NCBI RefSeq assembly: GCF_039545795.1
Contig: NZ_CP154260.1
Location: 3,539,001 to 3,603,000 of the forward strand
Source: Chitinophaga niabensis
GTDB taxonomy: Bacteria > Bacteroidota > Bacteroidia > Chitinophagales > Chitinophagaceae
Direction of reading: 5' to 3'
Length of the DNA: 64,000 nucleotides
The position numbers and the translations under genes are program-made. The notes under the pieces were generated by a model. It did no database searches. It was not told the DNA's origin and saw nothing but the letters and a program-made list of their open reading frames with translations. Of this stretch, positions 50,767 through 59,031 are shown one piece after another. Numbering within the stretch: position 1 is the stretch's first letter; each line of letters starts with the position of its first letter.

Positions 50767-51228
50767 CTAAGGTATGATACTCAACCTCTTAGCCTTTTCT
50801 ACTGCCTGTGTTCTGCGTTCTACGTCCAGTTTTTCCAAAACTTTGGAAGAATGGGTCTTAATGGTGTTGAGGGAAACAAATAAGCGTTCGGCGATCTCCT
50901 GGTTGCTGAGGCCTTCCGCCATTAACTGTAATACTTCCAGTTCTCTTTTGCTTAAACGGAGTTTATTGAGTTCGTTTTCGTTCAGGGTAAAATCTTTTAT
51001 ATACACCTCTTTTTCCACTACCACGGTTTTGGGTTTGGTGAGCTTTACAGCCAGCCAGATGCCGAGGGCGGTGAATATAGCAGCAATGGCACCAATGTAG
51101 ATCTCAAAAGCATGGTCAATTATTATGAACCGTAATTCAAGCCATTTGAGCAAAAACAACAACAGTGCCAGTGCGAGACCATACAGGATGGTCTCCCTGT
51201 TCTTCATGAAGAATCGTTTCATCATCAA
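50767..51228 (-). CDS. Membrane-tethered LuxR-type DNA-binding protein
   Basis: The 153-residue protein begins with two hydrophobic helices (ILYGLALALLLFLLKWL, IYIGAIAAIFTALGIWLAV), followed by a short linker and a LuxR/GerE helix-turn-helix (KLRLSKRELEVLQLMAEGLSNQEIAERLFVSLNTIKTHSSKV). There is no receiver domain. It would bind DNA while anchored in the inner membrane. Upstream ATGs (MMMKRFFM) allow small start shifts. The DUF4199 gene downstream may be its partner. Confidence 0.88.
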   Translation of the reverse strand: MMMKRFFMKNRETILYGLALALLLFLLKWLELRFIIIDHAFEIYIGAIAAIFTALGIWLAVKLTKPKTVVVEKEVYIKDFTLNENELNKLRLSKRELEVLQLMAEGLSNQEIAERLFVSLNTIKTHSSKVLEKLDVERRTQAVEKAKRLSIIP

Positions 51229-51243
51229 CCTAAAAATAATAAA

Positions 51244-51267
51244 AAGGGGCTTATTGCTAAGCCCCTT
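51244..51267 (-). terminator. Terminator of the methyltransferase-like gene
   Basis: Perfect 10-bp stem aaggggctta / taagcccctt with a 4-nt loop is followed on the minus strand by TTTTT, just after the stop at 51271. Confidence 0.85.
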
Positions 51268-51270
51268 ATA

Positions 51271-52101
51271 TTATAGAATTACGTTCCTTGGATGTCCGTC
51301 CTTTTTATAGAGGTAATACCTGGCCGGTTCATAATGCGCTTCCGCATCACCCGGTAGCAGGAATTTATCCCCCAGGCAGTCTTTCCGCACAAAGAAAGCA
51401 TTGGTACCTGCAAAATTGCAGGCCACCAGGCTATAACCTTTTTCCTCTCCCAGGGTGTTCAGCAAACCAAGCGATGCGCCAAAGTTGCTGGTTTTATCCC
51501 AGGTTTTGGTGCCATCGTAAGGTACGGTGAATGATACATCCGGGCGGAAGATGGCATTGTATTCAATGGCTACTACGCGGGGTTTGAATTTTACGATGGA
51601 CTTCCATACGTAATAATCGTTCCGGTCTATATCTATTGATAAAAGGTCCGGTTCTGCGGGGCAGCCTCCCTGTGTGAAGAGGGATTCAATATTTTCTGCG
51701 GTGATAAAGCTGTTTAAAACGGTGAGTGTTCCGGCGGAAATAATGCCGGACATATGGGTTTTGATATGTTCCACGCTGGGGGCATTCCCTTCTATCCAAA
51801 GGCCCTTCCAGCCTTTATATAACAAGAGGGTGGAATTACATTCCGTGCCATTTTCCACACCAAATTCAACAAAATACTTATTGGTGGTACCGATCCTTTT
51901 GAAGATCTCATCGATGATACCATCTTCCCCGCATTGGGAGAAACTCTGGTATTCAAAACGATTCAATTTCAGGGGATGCTGGTACTTTTCCTGGTCAAAC
52001 AGATGTTTTTGGATAAAATTTTCAATCTCCATGGAGCGGGTAGCGTCCTGTTTGGCGGATGTTTTTTTAGGCACAATACGCCTGTAGATCTGTTTAAACA
52101 T
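51271..52101 (-). CDS. Methyltransferase-like protein (FkbM-like Rossmann fold), function unclear
   Basis: The 276-aa protein has no signal peptide. A motif YFVEFGVENGTECNST fits the SAM-binding first loop, and LLSIDIDRNDYYVW a second strand with acidic residues. NFGASLGLLNTLGEEKGYSLVACNFAGTNAFFVRKD at the C-terminus is typical of FkbM-like proteins encoded near glycan clusters. The substrate is unknown. Neither adjacent gene is related. Confidence 0.65.
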   Translation of the reverse strand: MFKQIYRRIVPKKTSAKQDATRSMEIENFIQKHLFDQEKYQHPLKLNRFEYQSFSQCGEDGIIDEIFKRIGTTNKYFVEFGVENGTECNSTLLLYKGWKGLWIEGNAPSVEHIKTHMSGIISAGTLTVLNSFITAENIESLFTQGGCPAEPDLLSIDIDRNDYYVWKSIVKFKPRVVAIEYNAIFRPDVSFTVPYDGTKTWDKTSNFGASLGLLNTLGEEKGYSLVACNFAGTNAFFVRKDCLGDKFLLPGDAEAHYEPARYYLYKKDGHPRNVIL

Positions 52102-52176
52102 TCAGTCAGTATAAGTTTTAACGGGCCTAAAGCTAATCAATTTAGCTTAAAAGCAGTAATACATAATAAAATAACA

Positions 52177-52380
52177 TCAGGTATCTAACCAGCTGATCTC
52201 GGCAACACGGCCGATCTGGCCGTCTTCCAATCTTACCTTAATGCCACGGGAGTGAAAAGGGGAAGAGGTTAAAATGTCTTTTACAATTCCGTAGGTGAGT
52301 TTACCGGTTCTCTGATCTTTCTTCAGGATAATACCTACCTCGAGGCCCGGGTATATATCCTTTCTATTCTGGCCATTCAT
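52177..52380 (-). CDS. YwbE-family protein (DUF2196)
   Basis: The ATG at 52380 (MNGQNRKD) gives 67 residues matching YwbE: a small beta-barrel protein with VGIILKKDQRTGKLTYGIVKDIL and HSRGIKVRLEDGQIGRV. The family is conserved but its function is not established. It stands alone. Confidence 0.9.
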   Translation of the reverse strand: MNGQNRKDIYPGLEVGIILKKDQRTGKLTYGIVKDILTSSPFHSRGIKVRLEDGQIGRVAEISWLDT

Positions 52381-52537
52381 AACAAACACAAATTAATTTA
52401 GGCAAAGCTAGTACAATAAAAAAAACCGCGGAAAATTTCCATGGGCTTTTTATTTCACCTTAAAATACCCTTAAAAAAGGTCGCGGCCTGTATAAGAGAA
52501 CTGAAATTCCCCTAACTTTTCTTAAAATTTACTGACT

Positions 52538-52777
52538 ATGAAAAGAATCCTGACGGCTATACTGGCCATGTTAATGGTAGCGTCCGTATCGATGACATCT
52601 ATGGCGCAAACCAAACCTGCACCAAAGAAAGTTACAGCTACCACTAAAACAGATACCGTTCACCTGAAGAAAGATGGAACGAAGGATAAACGCTTTAAAG
52701 AAAATAAAACACCAGAAGGGCCTTTAAAAAAAGACGGTACGCCGGATAAGCGTTACAAAGCAAATAAGAAGTCATAG
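52538..52777 (+). CDS. Small secreted protein with duplicated LKKDGTxDKRxKxNK motif
   Basis: The 79-residue protein has a signal peptide (about 1-24, ending SMAQ) and a Lys-rich, disordered mature part. Two copies of a 15-residue unit, LKKDGTKDKRFKENK and LKKDGTPDKRYKANK, make up its second half. The high positive charge suggests binding to an acidic surface, such as LPS or nucleic acid. The function is unknown. A terminator follows at 52838. Confidence 0.8.
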   Translation: MKRILTAILAMLMVASVSMTSMAQTKPAPKKVTATTKTDTVHLKKDGTKDKRFKENKTPEGPLKKDGTPDKRYKANKKS

Positions 52778-52837
52778 TGGCCATGGCGTATAAGATGCTG
52801 GTAAGAATTAGTCTCAATGCCGCGTCTGTATAATCTG

Positions 52838-52868
52838 AAAAGGGTGTCTCGCAAGGGGCATCCTTTTT
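52838..52868 (+). terminator. Terminator of the small secreted protein gene
   Basis: Stem aaaagggtgtc with ggcatccttttt pairs over about 10 positions (two wobbles) with an 8-nt loop and ends in T5. Confidence 0.6.
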
Positions 52869-52882
52869 ATTTATAAAGAAAA

Positions 52883-52908
52883 AAGCCTCCTCCTTATGGA
52901 GATGGCTT
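52883..52908 (-). terminator. Terminator of the sialidase gene
   Basis: Arms aagcctcctcc / ggagatggctt pair with two internal mismatches around a 4-nt loop; a U-run follows on the minus strand. It is the closest hairpin to the sialidase stop at 52941. Confidence 0.6.
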
Positions 52909-52940
52909 CTTTGGTACAGGGATAATCAGGGGTATATATT

Positions 52941-54155
52941 TTATGGTTCCGTTTGCCCATTCAGTATCCAGGGCAGATTAAACTTATGGAACTCAATTGA
53001 TTTATTGCTGGTTGCGCTTGCCTGTACATTTTCATTGATCTCTATTAAAGCACCTACCGCATAATCCGCTGTTTTCACCATGCTGGAATATCCTCCTTTT
53101 GCAACAGTGAGATTAGCATAATCGCAGGTATTACCACTGTAGATAGCTCTGCTGATCGGCCAGGTAGCACCATCATCATAACTGATACGCACGGTCATAT
53201 TACAACGTTTATCAATCGTGTTGGGATTCAGGAAATAGATCCTGTGCGGATCATCCCCATTATAGCGAAGGATAGATGCCTGGCATTTAGGATCATTGAG
53301 TGTGTTATCGATAGACCATGCTGCAAAACCTCCTGCAATGGTGCCTACAGATTTTCTTCTCCTTTTAGCTGCATTCCAGGCAGTAGTGCCTGGTCTGTCG
53401 TTCCGCAACAGGCTGCCGTTCATTAATTCCACGATAGTGCCTTCATCTGTGCCGCCGGGGATTGGCTGATAATGCCAGGTGGTGCCATGATCATCACTGT
53501 AAATATTCCTGCCAAAAGCAGGAATGATGAGGCGGCCGGGTGTGTTGATGGTTGTCTGGATCCCTATACCGGGTCCCATGGCATCCCATGTATAACCGGT
53601 TGGCAGTAATGTACTGCTCATATCCTGCGGAGTAGACCAGGTGGCGCCATGATCATCACTGTAGGAAGAAAACACCCGCCTGTCTCCCCAGGCAGTGATA
53701 TCAGACCAGGCATCTTTATCGGCATCGTTCCAGGACATAAATACCCAGGCACGGCCATTGGTACCTTTATCCTTGTCGTATACCGCAGTGGGATTTCCCC
53801 AGGTGCCGGCACCACTGCCTACTACTTCTCCCAGTGCAGACCAGGTGGTACCATTGTCTGTAGAACGTTTGAAGACAACATTGATGTCCCCCCAATCACT
53901 GGGGCTCCATCTCCGTCCTTCGCAAATGGCTATCAGCGTGCCATTTTTGGTTTTAATGATGGAAGGAATACGGAAGGAATGATAAATGCTTTCATTTCCT
54001 CCGTTAAATAATACCATGCTGTTATGGTATGCTGTAGCAGCCACAGCAGCGGTGGTAGCCACTTTATCCTCTATCTTCGGAGCCGGTGAGGTATTTACCT
54101 GCTTGGTACATCCGAGGCTAAGGGAAATAAGGATACATAAGGTGGAATAATTCAT
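52941..54155 (-). CDS. Exo-alpha-sialidase (BNR/Asp-box) lipoprotein
   Basis: The ATG at 54155 (MNYSTLCIL) gives 404 residues with lipobox SLGC. The FRIP motif (YHSFRIPSI) supplies the first catalytic Arg. Four Asp boxes appear: STDNGTTW, SDDHGATW, SDDHGTTW and SYDDGATW, as in the six-bladed sialidase propeller. It would release terminal sialic acid, or a related acid, from glycans at the surface or in the periplasm. No nan genes or sialic acid transporter are next to it. A start farther upstream (54302) would cross into the Crp gene's leader and is rejected. Confidence 0.9.
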   Translation of the reverse strand: MNYSTLCILISLSLGCTKQVNTSPAPKIEDKVATTAAVAATAYHNSMVLFNGGNESIYHSFRIPSIIKTKNGTLIAICEGRRWSPSDWGDINVVFKRSTDNGTTWSALGEVVGSGAGTWGNPTAVYDKDKGTNGRAWVFMSWNDADKDAWSDITAWGDRRVFSSYSDDHGATWSTPQDMSSTLLPTGYTWDAMGPGIGIQTTINTPGRLIIPAFGRNIYSDDHGTTWHYQPIPGGTDEGTIVELMNGSLLRNDRPGTTAWNAAKRRRKSVGTIAGGFAAWSIDNTLNDPKCQASILRYNGDDPHRIYFLNPNTIDKRCNMTVRISYDDGATWPISRAIYSGNTCDYANLTVAKGGYSSMVKTADYAVGALIEINENVQASATSNKSIEFHKFNLPWILNGQTEP

Positions 54156-54270
54156 AACATTGGGATTTAATAGTAGATATGTACTACATATTAAATGTAA
54201 GCCGGCGGGTGCAGATTTCCAAATATTCAGGCAGGGATTCTCTGTATTTTTGCGCCAAAGTGAAAACCAG

Positions 54271-54855
54271 ATGGACCCACTCCTGCAACTGCGACAGGCC
54301 ATTGCCCGTTTTTCGGAAATACCGGATGAGGAATGGACGGACTTTAGCGAAAAACTTCTCTTTCAGCACTACAAAAAAGGCGAATTCCTTTGTCGCGAGG
54401 GCCAGACAGAGAATTTCATCTTCTTTCTGCTGAAGGGTGCTACGCGTAATTATTTCACAAAAGACGGCAAGGAATTCACGGTGGATTTTCATTTTGAAGG
54501 GGACCTGCTTACGGCTTATTATTCTTTCCTTACCCGCCGCCCCTCTCCTGTTGCGCTGGAAGTGATAGAAGATGTGGAAGCCCTCCTGATCCCGCGTGAG
54601 CACCTGCTGGCTTTTTATGCACAGGGCAAAACCGGCGAAAGGATCGGCAGGCTGATAGCCGAAATGCAATATGTACGGCGGTTGGACCGGGAAATGGAGT
54701 TGCTCTCTGATACCGCAGAGGAACGATATGCAAAATTGATCAAAAGGAATCCGCAACTGGTACAGAGCATTTCAGTGAAACACCTCTCCTCCTACCTGGG
54801 TATACAACCGGAAAGCCTGAGCCGAATCCGTAAACAGTACGGGAAAGGAAACTAA
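54271..54855 (+). CDS. Crp/Fnr-family transcriptional regulator
   Basis: The ATG at 54271 (MDPLLQLRQ) gives 194 residues; upstream frames overlap the sialidase leader. The cyclic-nucleotide-binding-like barrel (about 25-120) includes YKKGEFLCREGQTENFIFFLLKG. The C-terminal HTH (HLSSYLGIQPESLSRIRKQYG) is of the short Crp_2 type. No cAMP contact can be confirmed by eye. A DoxX gene follows 60 bp later and may be its target. Confidence 0.88.
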   Translation: MDPLLQLRQAIARFSEIPDEEWTDFSEKLLFQHYKKGEFLCREGQTENFIFFLLKGATRNYFTKDGKEFTVDFHFEGDLLTAYYSFLTRRPSPVALEVIEDVEALLIPREHLLAFYAQGKTGERIGRLIAEMQYVRRLDREMELLSDTAEERYAKLIKRNPQLVQSISVKHLSSYLGIQPESLSRIRKQYGKGN

Positions 54856-54915
54856 CATACATCATTTTCTCCCTTTGGCGGAAGGTTCACCTTTGCGTTA
54901 TAAAACTGACAGATC

Positions 54916-55395
54916 ATGATGGTATTACTGATATTACTGGGGGCTTTTGGCATTGCGCTACTGCTGATCAAACTGATAAAAGGGAACTGGAACCTGCAGC
55001 TGAGCGGCTGTATAGGCATGAGTGCCATGCTGCTTTTTACCGCTCTCGGGCACTTCCTGTTCCCCAAAGGGATGGAAATGATGATCCCTCCTTTCTTTCC
55101 CTTCCGGCTGGGGCTGGTATATTTTACAGGCATACTGGAAATTGCGGCCGCCATTGGTTTACTACTGCCGGCATACAGAAGGATCACGGCTGTACTGCTG
55201 ATCGTTTTCTTTGTGATGATCACTCCTGCGAATATCTACGCGGCCCTCCACCATATTAATCTTGAAACAGCCACAACAGATGGCAAAGGACCGGAATATC
55301 TGTGGACAAGGATCCCTGAGCAAATAATATTTATTGCCTGGGTATGGTTCTTCGGGATAAGAAATAGATCAAAAGCCCTATCTTGGCAGCCGTAA
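54916..55395 (+). CDS. DoxX-like membrane protein (Crp-linked)
   Basis: The 159-residue protein has four hydrophobic helices (VLLILLGAFGIALLLIKLI, LSGCIGMSAMLLFTALGHFLF, RLGLVYFTGILEIAAAIGLLLPAY, ITAVLLIVFFVMITPANIYAAL). It has the DoxX layout but is more distant from the other two copies. It lies between a Crp-type regulator and a 7TMR-DISM kinase, in the same direction. Confidence 0.75.
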   Translation: MMVLLILLGAFGIALLLIKLIKGNWNLQLSGCIGMSAMLLFTALGHFLFPKGMEMMIPPFFPFRLGLVYFTGILEIAAAIGLLLPAYRRITAVLLIVFFVMITPANIYAALHHINLETATTDGKGPEYLWTRIPEQIIFIAWVWFFGIRNRSKALSWQP

Positions 55396-55411
55396 CAGTT
55401 TCTCTATACCT

Positions 55412-57178
55412 ATGCGGCGGGCATACCTCCTTTTATCCTTTATTTTCCTATATGGCATACAACAGCTGCATGCGCAGCATGGCCAGGTATTTAAGGTATG
55501 GGAGGACAGTACGCGTGTGCAGGCAGCACCTTCTGCTTTAAACCATTACTACAAAGGAGATTTCACTCCGCTGCCAAAAGAAAATCTCAATCCCGGTTTT
55601 ACAAAGAGTGTTTTCTGGATAGCCCTAACGGTACCGCCTACCCCGGAAGATCTTTTGCTGATAACAGACAATGCCCATATCAATATCCTGGAATGGTATG
55701 CCGTGACTGACAGTGTACCCATGCCTTTGTACGTTACGGGCGACTTTTTCCCTTTTGCGCAACGCCCCGTTATTCATAATACATTTGTTTTCCCTTTACA
55801 GCCCAAAACAGATCTGTACCTGCTGAAAGTGGACAAACACCTAGAATCCCTGCAAGCCCCGTTCCGGCTTGTTACACAGGAGCAGCTGGCACAGGAGATG
55901 GCGTCTGAAAATCTCCTCAGTGGTCTTTTCACAGGCATTATGTTATTGATCGTATTATTCGGCGCTTTCCTTTTCTTTACTACGAGCGACCGGGTGTATG
56001 GTTTTTATGCGTTGTATGTACTGAGCATCCTGTTATGGATATGGGCTAATAAAGGACTCGGTTTTCATTATCTCTGGCCGGACTCTCATTTCTTCCCCAG
56101 CCGTGCCCGGCCGGTTTTTGTGATCACCAATATGCTCCTGGTGTTTCAATTCCTGCAACATTTTATTGGCATAAAGAAAGATAACTGGGCTTACCAGCCT
56201 TTCAAAATATTCCAGGCCATTGGTTTGTGCTTCCTGGTGGTGATACTGTGGCCGACAGATTATGCGCGTTTTGGAATGGTGAGCATGGTATTGCAAAAGG
56301 CATTAACCATCTTCAGTCTTGCTGCAGTTGGACTGGTAGCTGTGAGCCTGCTGCAAAAGATATGGCAGCGGAACACGGCAGCAACAGTATACCTGGTGGC
56401 AACAATGGTACTCCTTGTGTTCATCACCATAGAGATCATGTATTATCTCGGGAAACTGGAGATCCCGGTTTACTTTGTACACTTCGGTGTTTTCACGGGT
56501 GCAGCACTGGAAGTGATCATCATCACCTTTGCACTGGCAGCACGTTTCAATACCTATCGCAAAGAAAAAGAAACCATGCTGCGAACATTAACGGACACGA
56601 TCATTGCAGTGGAAGAAAAAGAAAGAAAAATACTCGCAGATCAGCTGCATGATGAAATAGGTTCGATGTTATCGCTGGCTTCTTTAAACATGCAGGCGAT
56701 GAAGCTGGATGAAGTAACTGAAATGCTGGACCAGCTCAGCCATACCGTACGCCATATCAGTCATCAGTTAACACCTGTAGCCATTGAGAAGTATGGGCTA
56801 AGGCATGCGATAGAAGACCTGGTAAAGATGGCCAATGGTACCCGTAAAATAAACATTGAACTGGTGCTGATCGGTTTCTCTCCTGCCACCCCTTATCCAT
56901 CCAACACGGAATTTACCATTTACCGTATCATACAGGAACTGCTGCAGAACATCCTTAAACACGCGGAGGCGTCGAATGTATTGATACAACTGATAGAAAT
57001 AGAGCTGGAGAAAAGTTGTTCGGTCATTGTGGAAGATAACGGCATAGGAATAGATCCGGCAACGATCCTGCGTAGTGTGGAAGCCAAAGTGGCTTATATG
57101 GAAGGAAAGATCATTATAGAAAGTAAACCTAACGAAGGTGCTATGGTGAACATAGAATTACCATTGCCTGAAAAATAA
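55412..57178 (+). CDS. 7TMR-DISM sensor histidine kinase (NarL-type)
   Basis: The 588-aa protein has a signal peptide (about 1-21) and a 7TMR-DISMED2 extracellular domain (about 25-165). Seven membrane helices span about 170-385, and an HisKA_3 domain has the phospho-His in LADQLHDEIGSML. The HATPase (IYRIIQELLQNILKHAEA, VEDNGIGID) is complete. These sensors bind carbohydrates or other ligands at the outer face. It is followed 4 bp later by its response regulator. Confidence 0.92.
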   Translation: MRRAYLLLSFIFLYGIQQLHAQHGQVFKVWEDSTRVQAAPSALNHYYKGDFTPLPKENLNPGFTKSVFWIALTVPPTPEDLLLITDNAHINILEWYAVTDSVPMPLYVTGDFFPFAQRPVIHNTFVFPLQPKTDLYLLKVDKHLESLQAPFRLVTQEQLAQEMASENLLSGLFTGIMLLIVLFGAFLFFTTSDRVYGFYALYVLSILLWIWANKGLGFHYLWPDSHFFPSRARPVFVITNMLLVFQFLQHFIGIKKDNWAYQPFKIFQAIGLCFLVVILWPTDYARFGMVSMVLQKALTIFSLAAVGLVAVSLLQKIWQRNTAATVYLVATMVLLVFITIEIMYYLGKLEIPVYFVHFGVFTGAALEVIIITFALAARFNTYRKEKETMLRTLTDTIIAVEEKERKILADQLHDEIGSMLSLASLNMQAMKLDEVTEMLDQLSHTVRHISHQLTPVAIEKYGLRHAIEDLVKMANGTRKINIELVLIGFSPATPYPSNTEFTIYRIIQELLQNILKHAEASNVLIQLIEIELEKSCSVIVEDNGIGIDPATILRSVEAKVAYMEGKIIIESKPNEGAMVNIELPLPEK

Positions 57179-57182
57179 CCGT

Positions 57183-57812
57183 ATGACCAGATTGATCATA
57201 GCAGACGATCATCAGCTACTCGCAGATGGATTAGTGGCCGTACTACGGGAGGCAGCAGAATGGGATATACTCGTGCCCGTCAACAATGGGCGGGAGCTGC
57301 TGGACCGGCTGGCAGAAACCCAGGTGGACATTGTGTTGCTGGACCTTAACATGCCACACCTGGATGGCATCAAAACACTGGAGATCATTAAAGAACAATA
57401 CCCGGGGATCAAAGTGCTGGTGCTCACCAATTACAACCAGCCACAATTATTATCTGAGGTACGTAAACTCGGGGCAGATGGCTACCTGCTGAAAAATGCT
57501 TCCGGAGATGTATTAAAAGCGGCCTTACGGTCTGTACAGGCAGGCGTTCCTTATTTTGAAAACCTTGTTCCCCAGGAGGCTCCGGTAACGGCTTTTTTCC
57601 TGGATGAGTTTATGAAGAAATATCATCTTACTAAAAGGGAAGTGCAGATCATTAAAATGGTGGGCAGTGAACTAACGAGTAAAGAGATCGGTACAGAACT
57701 TTCTATCAGTGAGTTTACGGTGAATACACACAGGAAGAATATCCTGCGGAAGCTGGAATTGAAGAACACTGCGGGACTCCTGAATTTTGCAAAGCAGCAG
57801 GGGATACTTTAA
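57183..57812 (+). CDS. NarL/LuxR-family response regulator
   Basis: The 209-aa protein has an intact receiver: acid pair in IADDHQL, phospho-Asp in VLLDLNMPHLDG, and a Lys in LLKNAS. The C-terminal LuxR helix-turn-helix is KMVGSELTSKEIGTELSISEFTVNTHRKNI. It pairs with the DISM kinase directly upstream; targets are unknown. Confidence 0.94.
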   Translation: MTRLIIADDHQLLADGLVAVLREAAEWDILVPVNNGRELLDRLAETQVDIVLLDLNMPHLDGIKTLEIIKEQYPGIKVLVLTNYNQPQLLSEVRKLGADGYLLKNASGDVLKAALRSVQAGVPYFENLVPQEAPVTAFFLDEFMKKYHLTKREVQIIKMVGSELTSKEIGTELSISEFTVNTHRKNILRKLELKNTAGLLNFAKQQGIL

Positions 57813-57851
57813 TACCTTGCCTTGCCGCAGCAAAGGCCTGTTACATGTATA

Positions 57852-59024
57852 TCAAAGCCGCTTCATCACTTCCAGGCATGCACGGCTGTTGTGATAGGGA
57901 CATTTCCAGAGCCCTACCTTATCTTCATCCATCACCTTATTATCCCTGATGCCCCAGTACCACTCTCCCTTTGCTTTGTCCAGTAAATTCTTTTCAATGT
58001 ACTGCCAGCTGTTGGCTGCATCTTCCAGGTAACGGGGATTTTTGCTGAGCTGCCAGGCATTCACAAAACCCACTACCGCCTCTGCCTGTGGCCACCAATG
58101 CTTTTCAGCGATCAGTTGTTTTTCTCCCGGTTCATATTCATACCATAATCCGCCATCTGTATCTACCCCCTCTTTCGCTGCATCCGTCATCTGGATGGCT
58201 ACGGCTTTGGACTTTTCTATCAATTCAGTATCTCCTATCACTTCAGCGGCTTCCAGGAGTAACCAGCTGGCTTCAATATCATGGCCATAGGAAACAAGGT
58301 CACCTGCAGGGTTCCATTTTTCATCAAAGAAAAGACGGAGATGATGGGTGTTGGGATCAATAATCTTGTCGTAAAAAACACGCAGCAGGTCCTGGATATG
58401 TATTTTCAGAGAAGGGTCTGCCCAGATGCTGTAGAGATTGGTGTAAGCTTCCAGTACATGCAGGTGGGTGTTCATCGATTTCTTTTCATTGGCATCTTTT
58501 TCACTCAGGCGCAGATCTTCCAGTTCTTTCCATTCACGGGAAAAAGCTTCCAGGTAACCACCATACACACAATCATAACTATACAGCTGAATGAGGGAAT
58601 ACAGGCCGATGGCTTTCTCTTTCGCTTTTTCGTTTTTGCTGGCTTTGTAGTATTCGCTGAATGCATAGATCACAAATGCCTGGGCATAGATCTGTTTTTT
58701 GGTATCTACAATATCTCCGGCATAACCCACCGTCCACATTACACCACCAAATTCCTTGTCTATAAAATATTCCGTGATGTAATCGAAAGCGCGGGTGGCT
58801 ACTTCCAGGTAAGAAGGGTTTTTAGTAACATTATAAGCTGCGGAAAACGACCAGAGGATCCTGGCGTTGAGTACGGCACCTTTTACGGCGAATGGGTCAG
58901 GCATATTGTCGTTATCCAGTTTACCCAGGAAACCACCATGTTTTTCGTCTATGGTGTGTGTTTGCCAGTAATCAAGGATAGCGGTTAATTCATCCTGCAG
59001 GTCCTGTCTTAGTTTCTCTTGCAT
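57852..59024 (-). CDS. AGE-family epimerase, probable cellobiose 2-epimerase
   Basis: The 390-residue protein has the (alpha/alpha)6 barrel of the N-acylglucosamine 2-epimerase family. Features typical of cellobiose 2-epimerases include FGGVMWTVGYAGDIVDTKKQIYAQAF, the catalytic His region THLHVLEAYTNLY, YGHDIEASWLL and EKHWWPQAEAVVGFVNA. It would convert a glucosyl to a mannosyl end of a beta-linked disaccharide. Encoded 8 bp after a GPH-type sugar transporter, it probably acts on the imported sugar. Confidence 0.9.
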   Translation of the reverse strand: MQEKLRQDLQDELTAILDYWQTHTIDEKHGGFLGKLDNDNMPDPFAVKGAVLNARILWSFSAAYNVTKNPSYLEVATRAFDYITEYFIDKEFGGVMWTVGYAGDIVDTKKQIYAQAFVIYAFSEYYKASKNEKAKEKAIGLYSLIQLYSYDCVYGGYLEAFSREWKELEDLRLSEKDANEKKSMNTHLHVLEAYTNLYSIWADPSLKIHIQDLLRVFYDKIIDPNTHHLRLFFDEKWNPAGDLVSYGHDIEASWLLLEAAEVIGDTELIEKSKAVAIQMTDAAKEGVDTDGGLWYEYEPGEKQLIAEKHWWPQAEAVVGFVNAWQLSKNPRYLEDAANSWQYIEKNLLDKAKGEWYWGIRDNKVMDEDKVGLWKCPYHNSRACLEVMKRL

Positions 59025-59031
59025 GAACTGT

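Noticed and set aside
54160-54270. N-terminal extension of the Crp-type regulator
   Set aside because: The extension is not Crp-like and overlaps the leader of the sialidase gene; the ATG at 54271 gives the usual length.
54156-54302. N-terminal extension of the sialidase
   Set aside because: It would place 49 residues before a perfect lipoprotein signal.
58281-58988. Plus-strand frame of 235 codons
   Set aside because: It is antisense to the epimerase gene.
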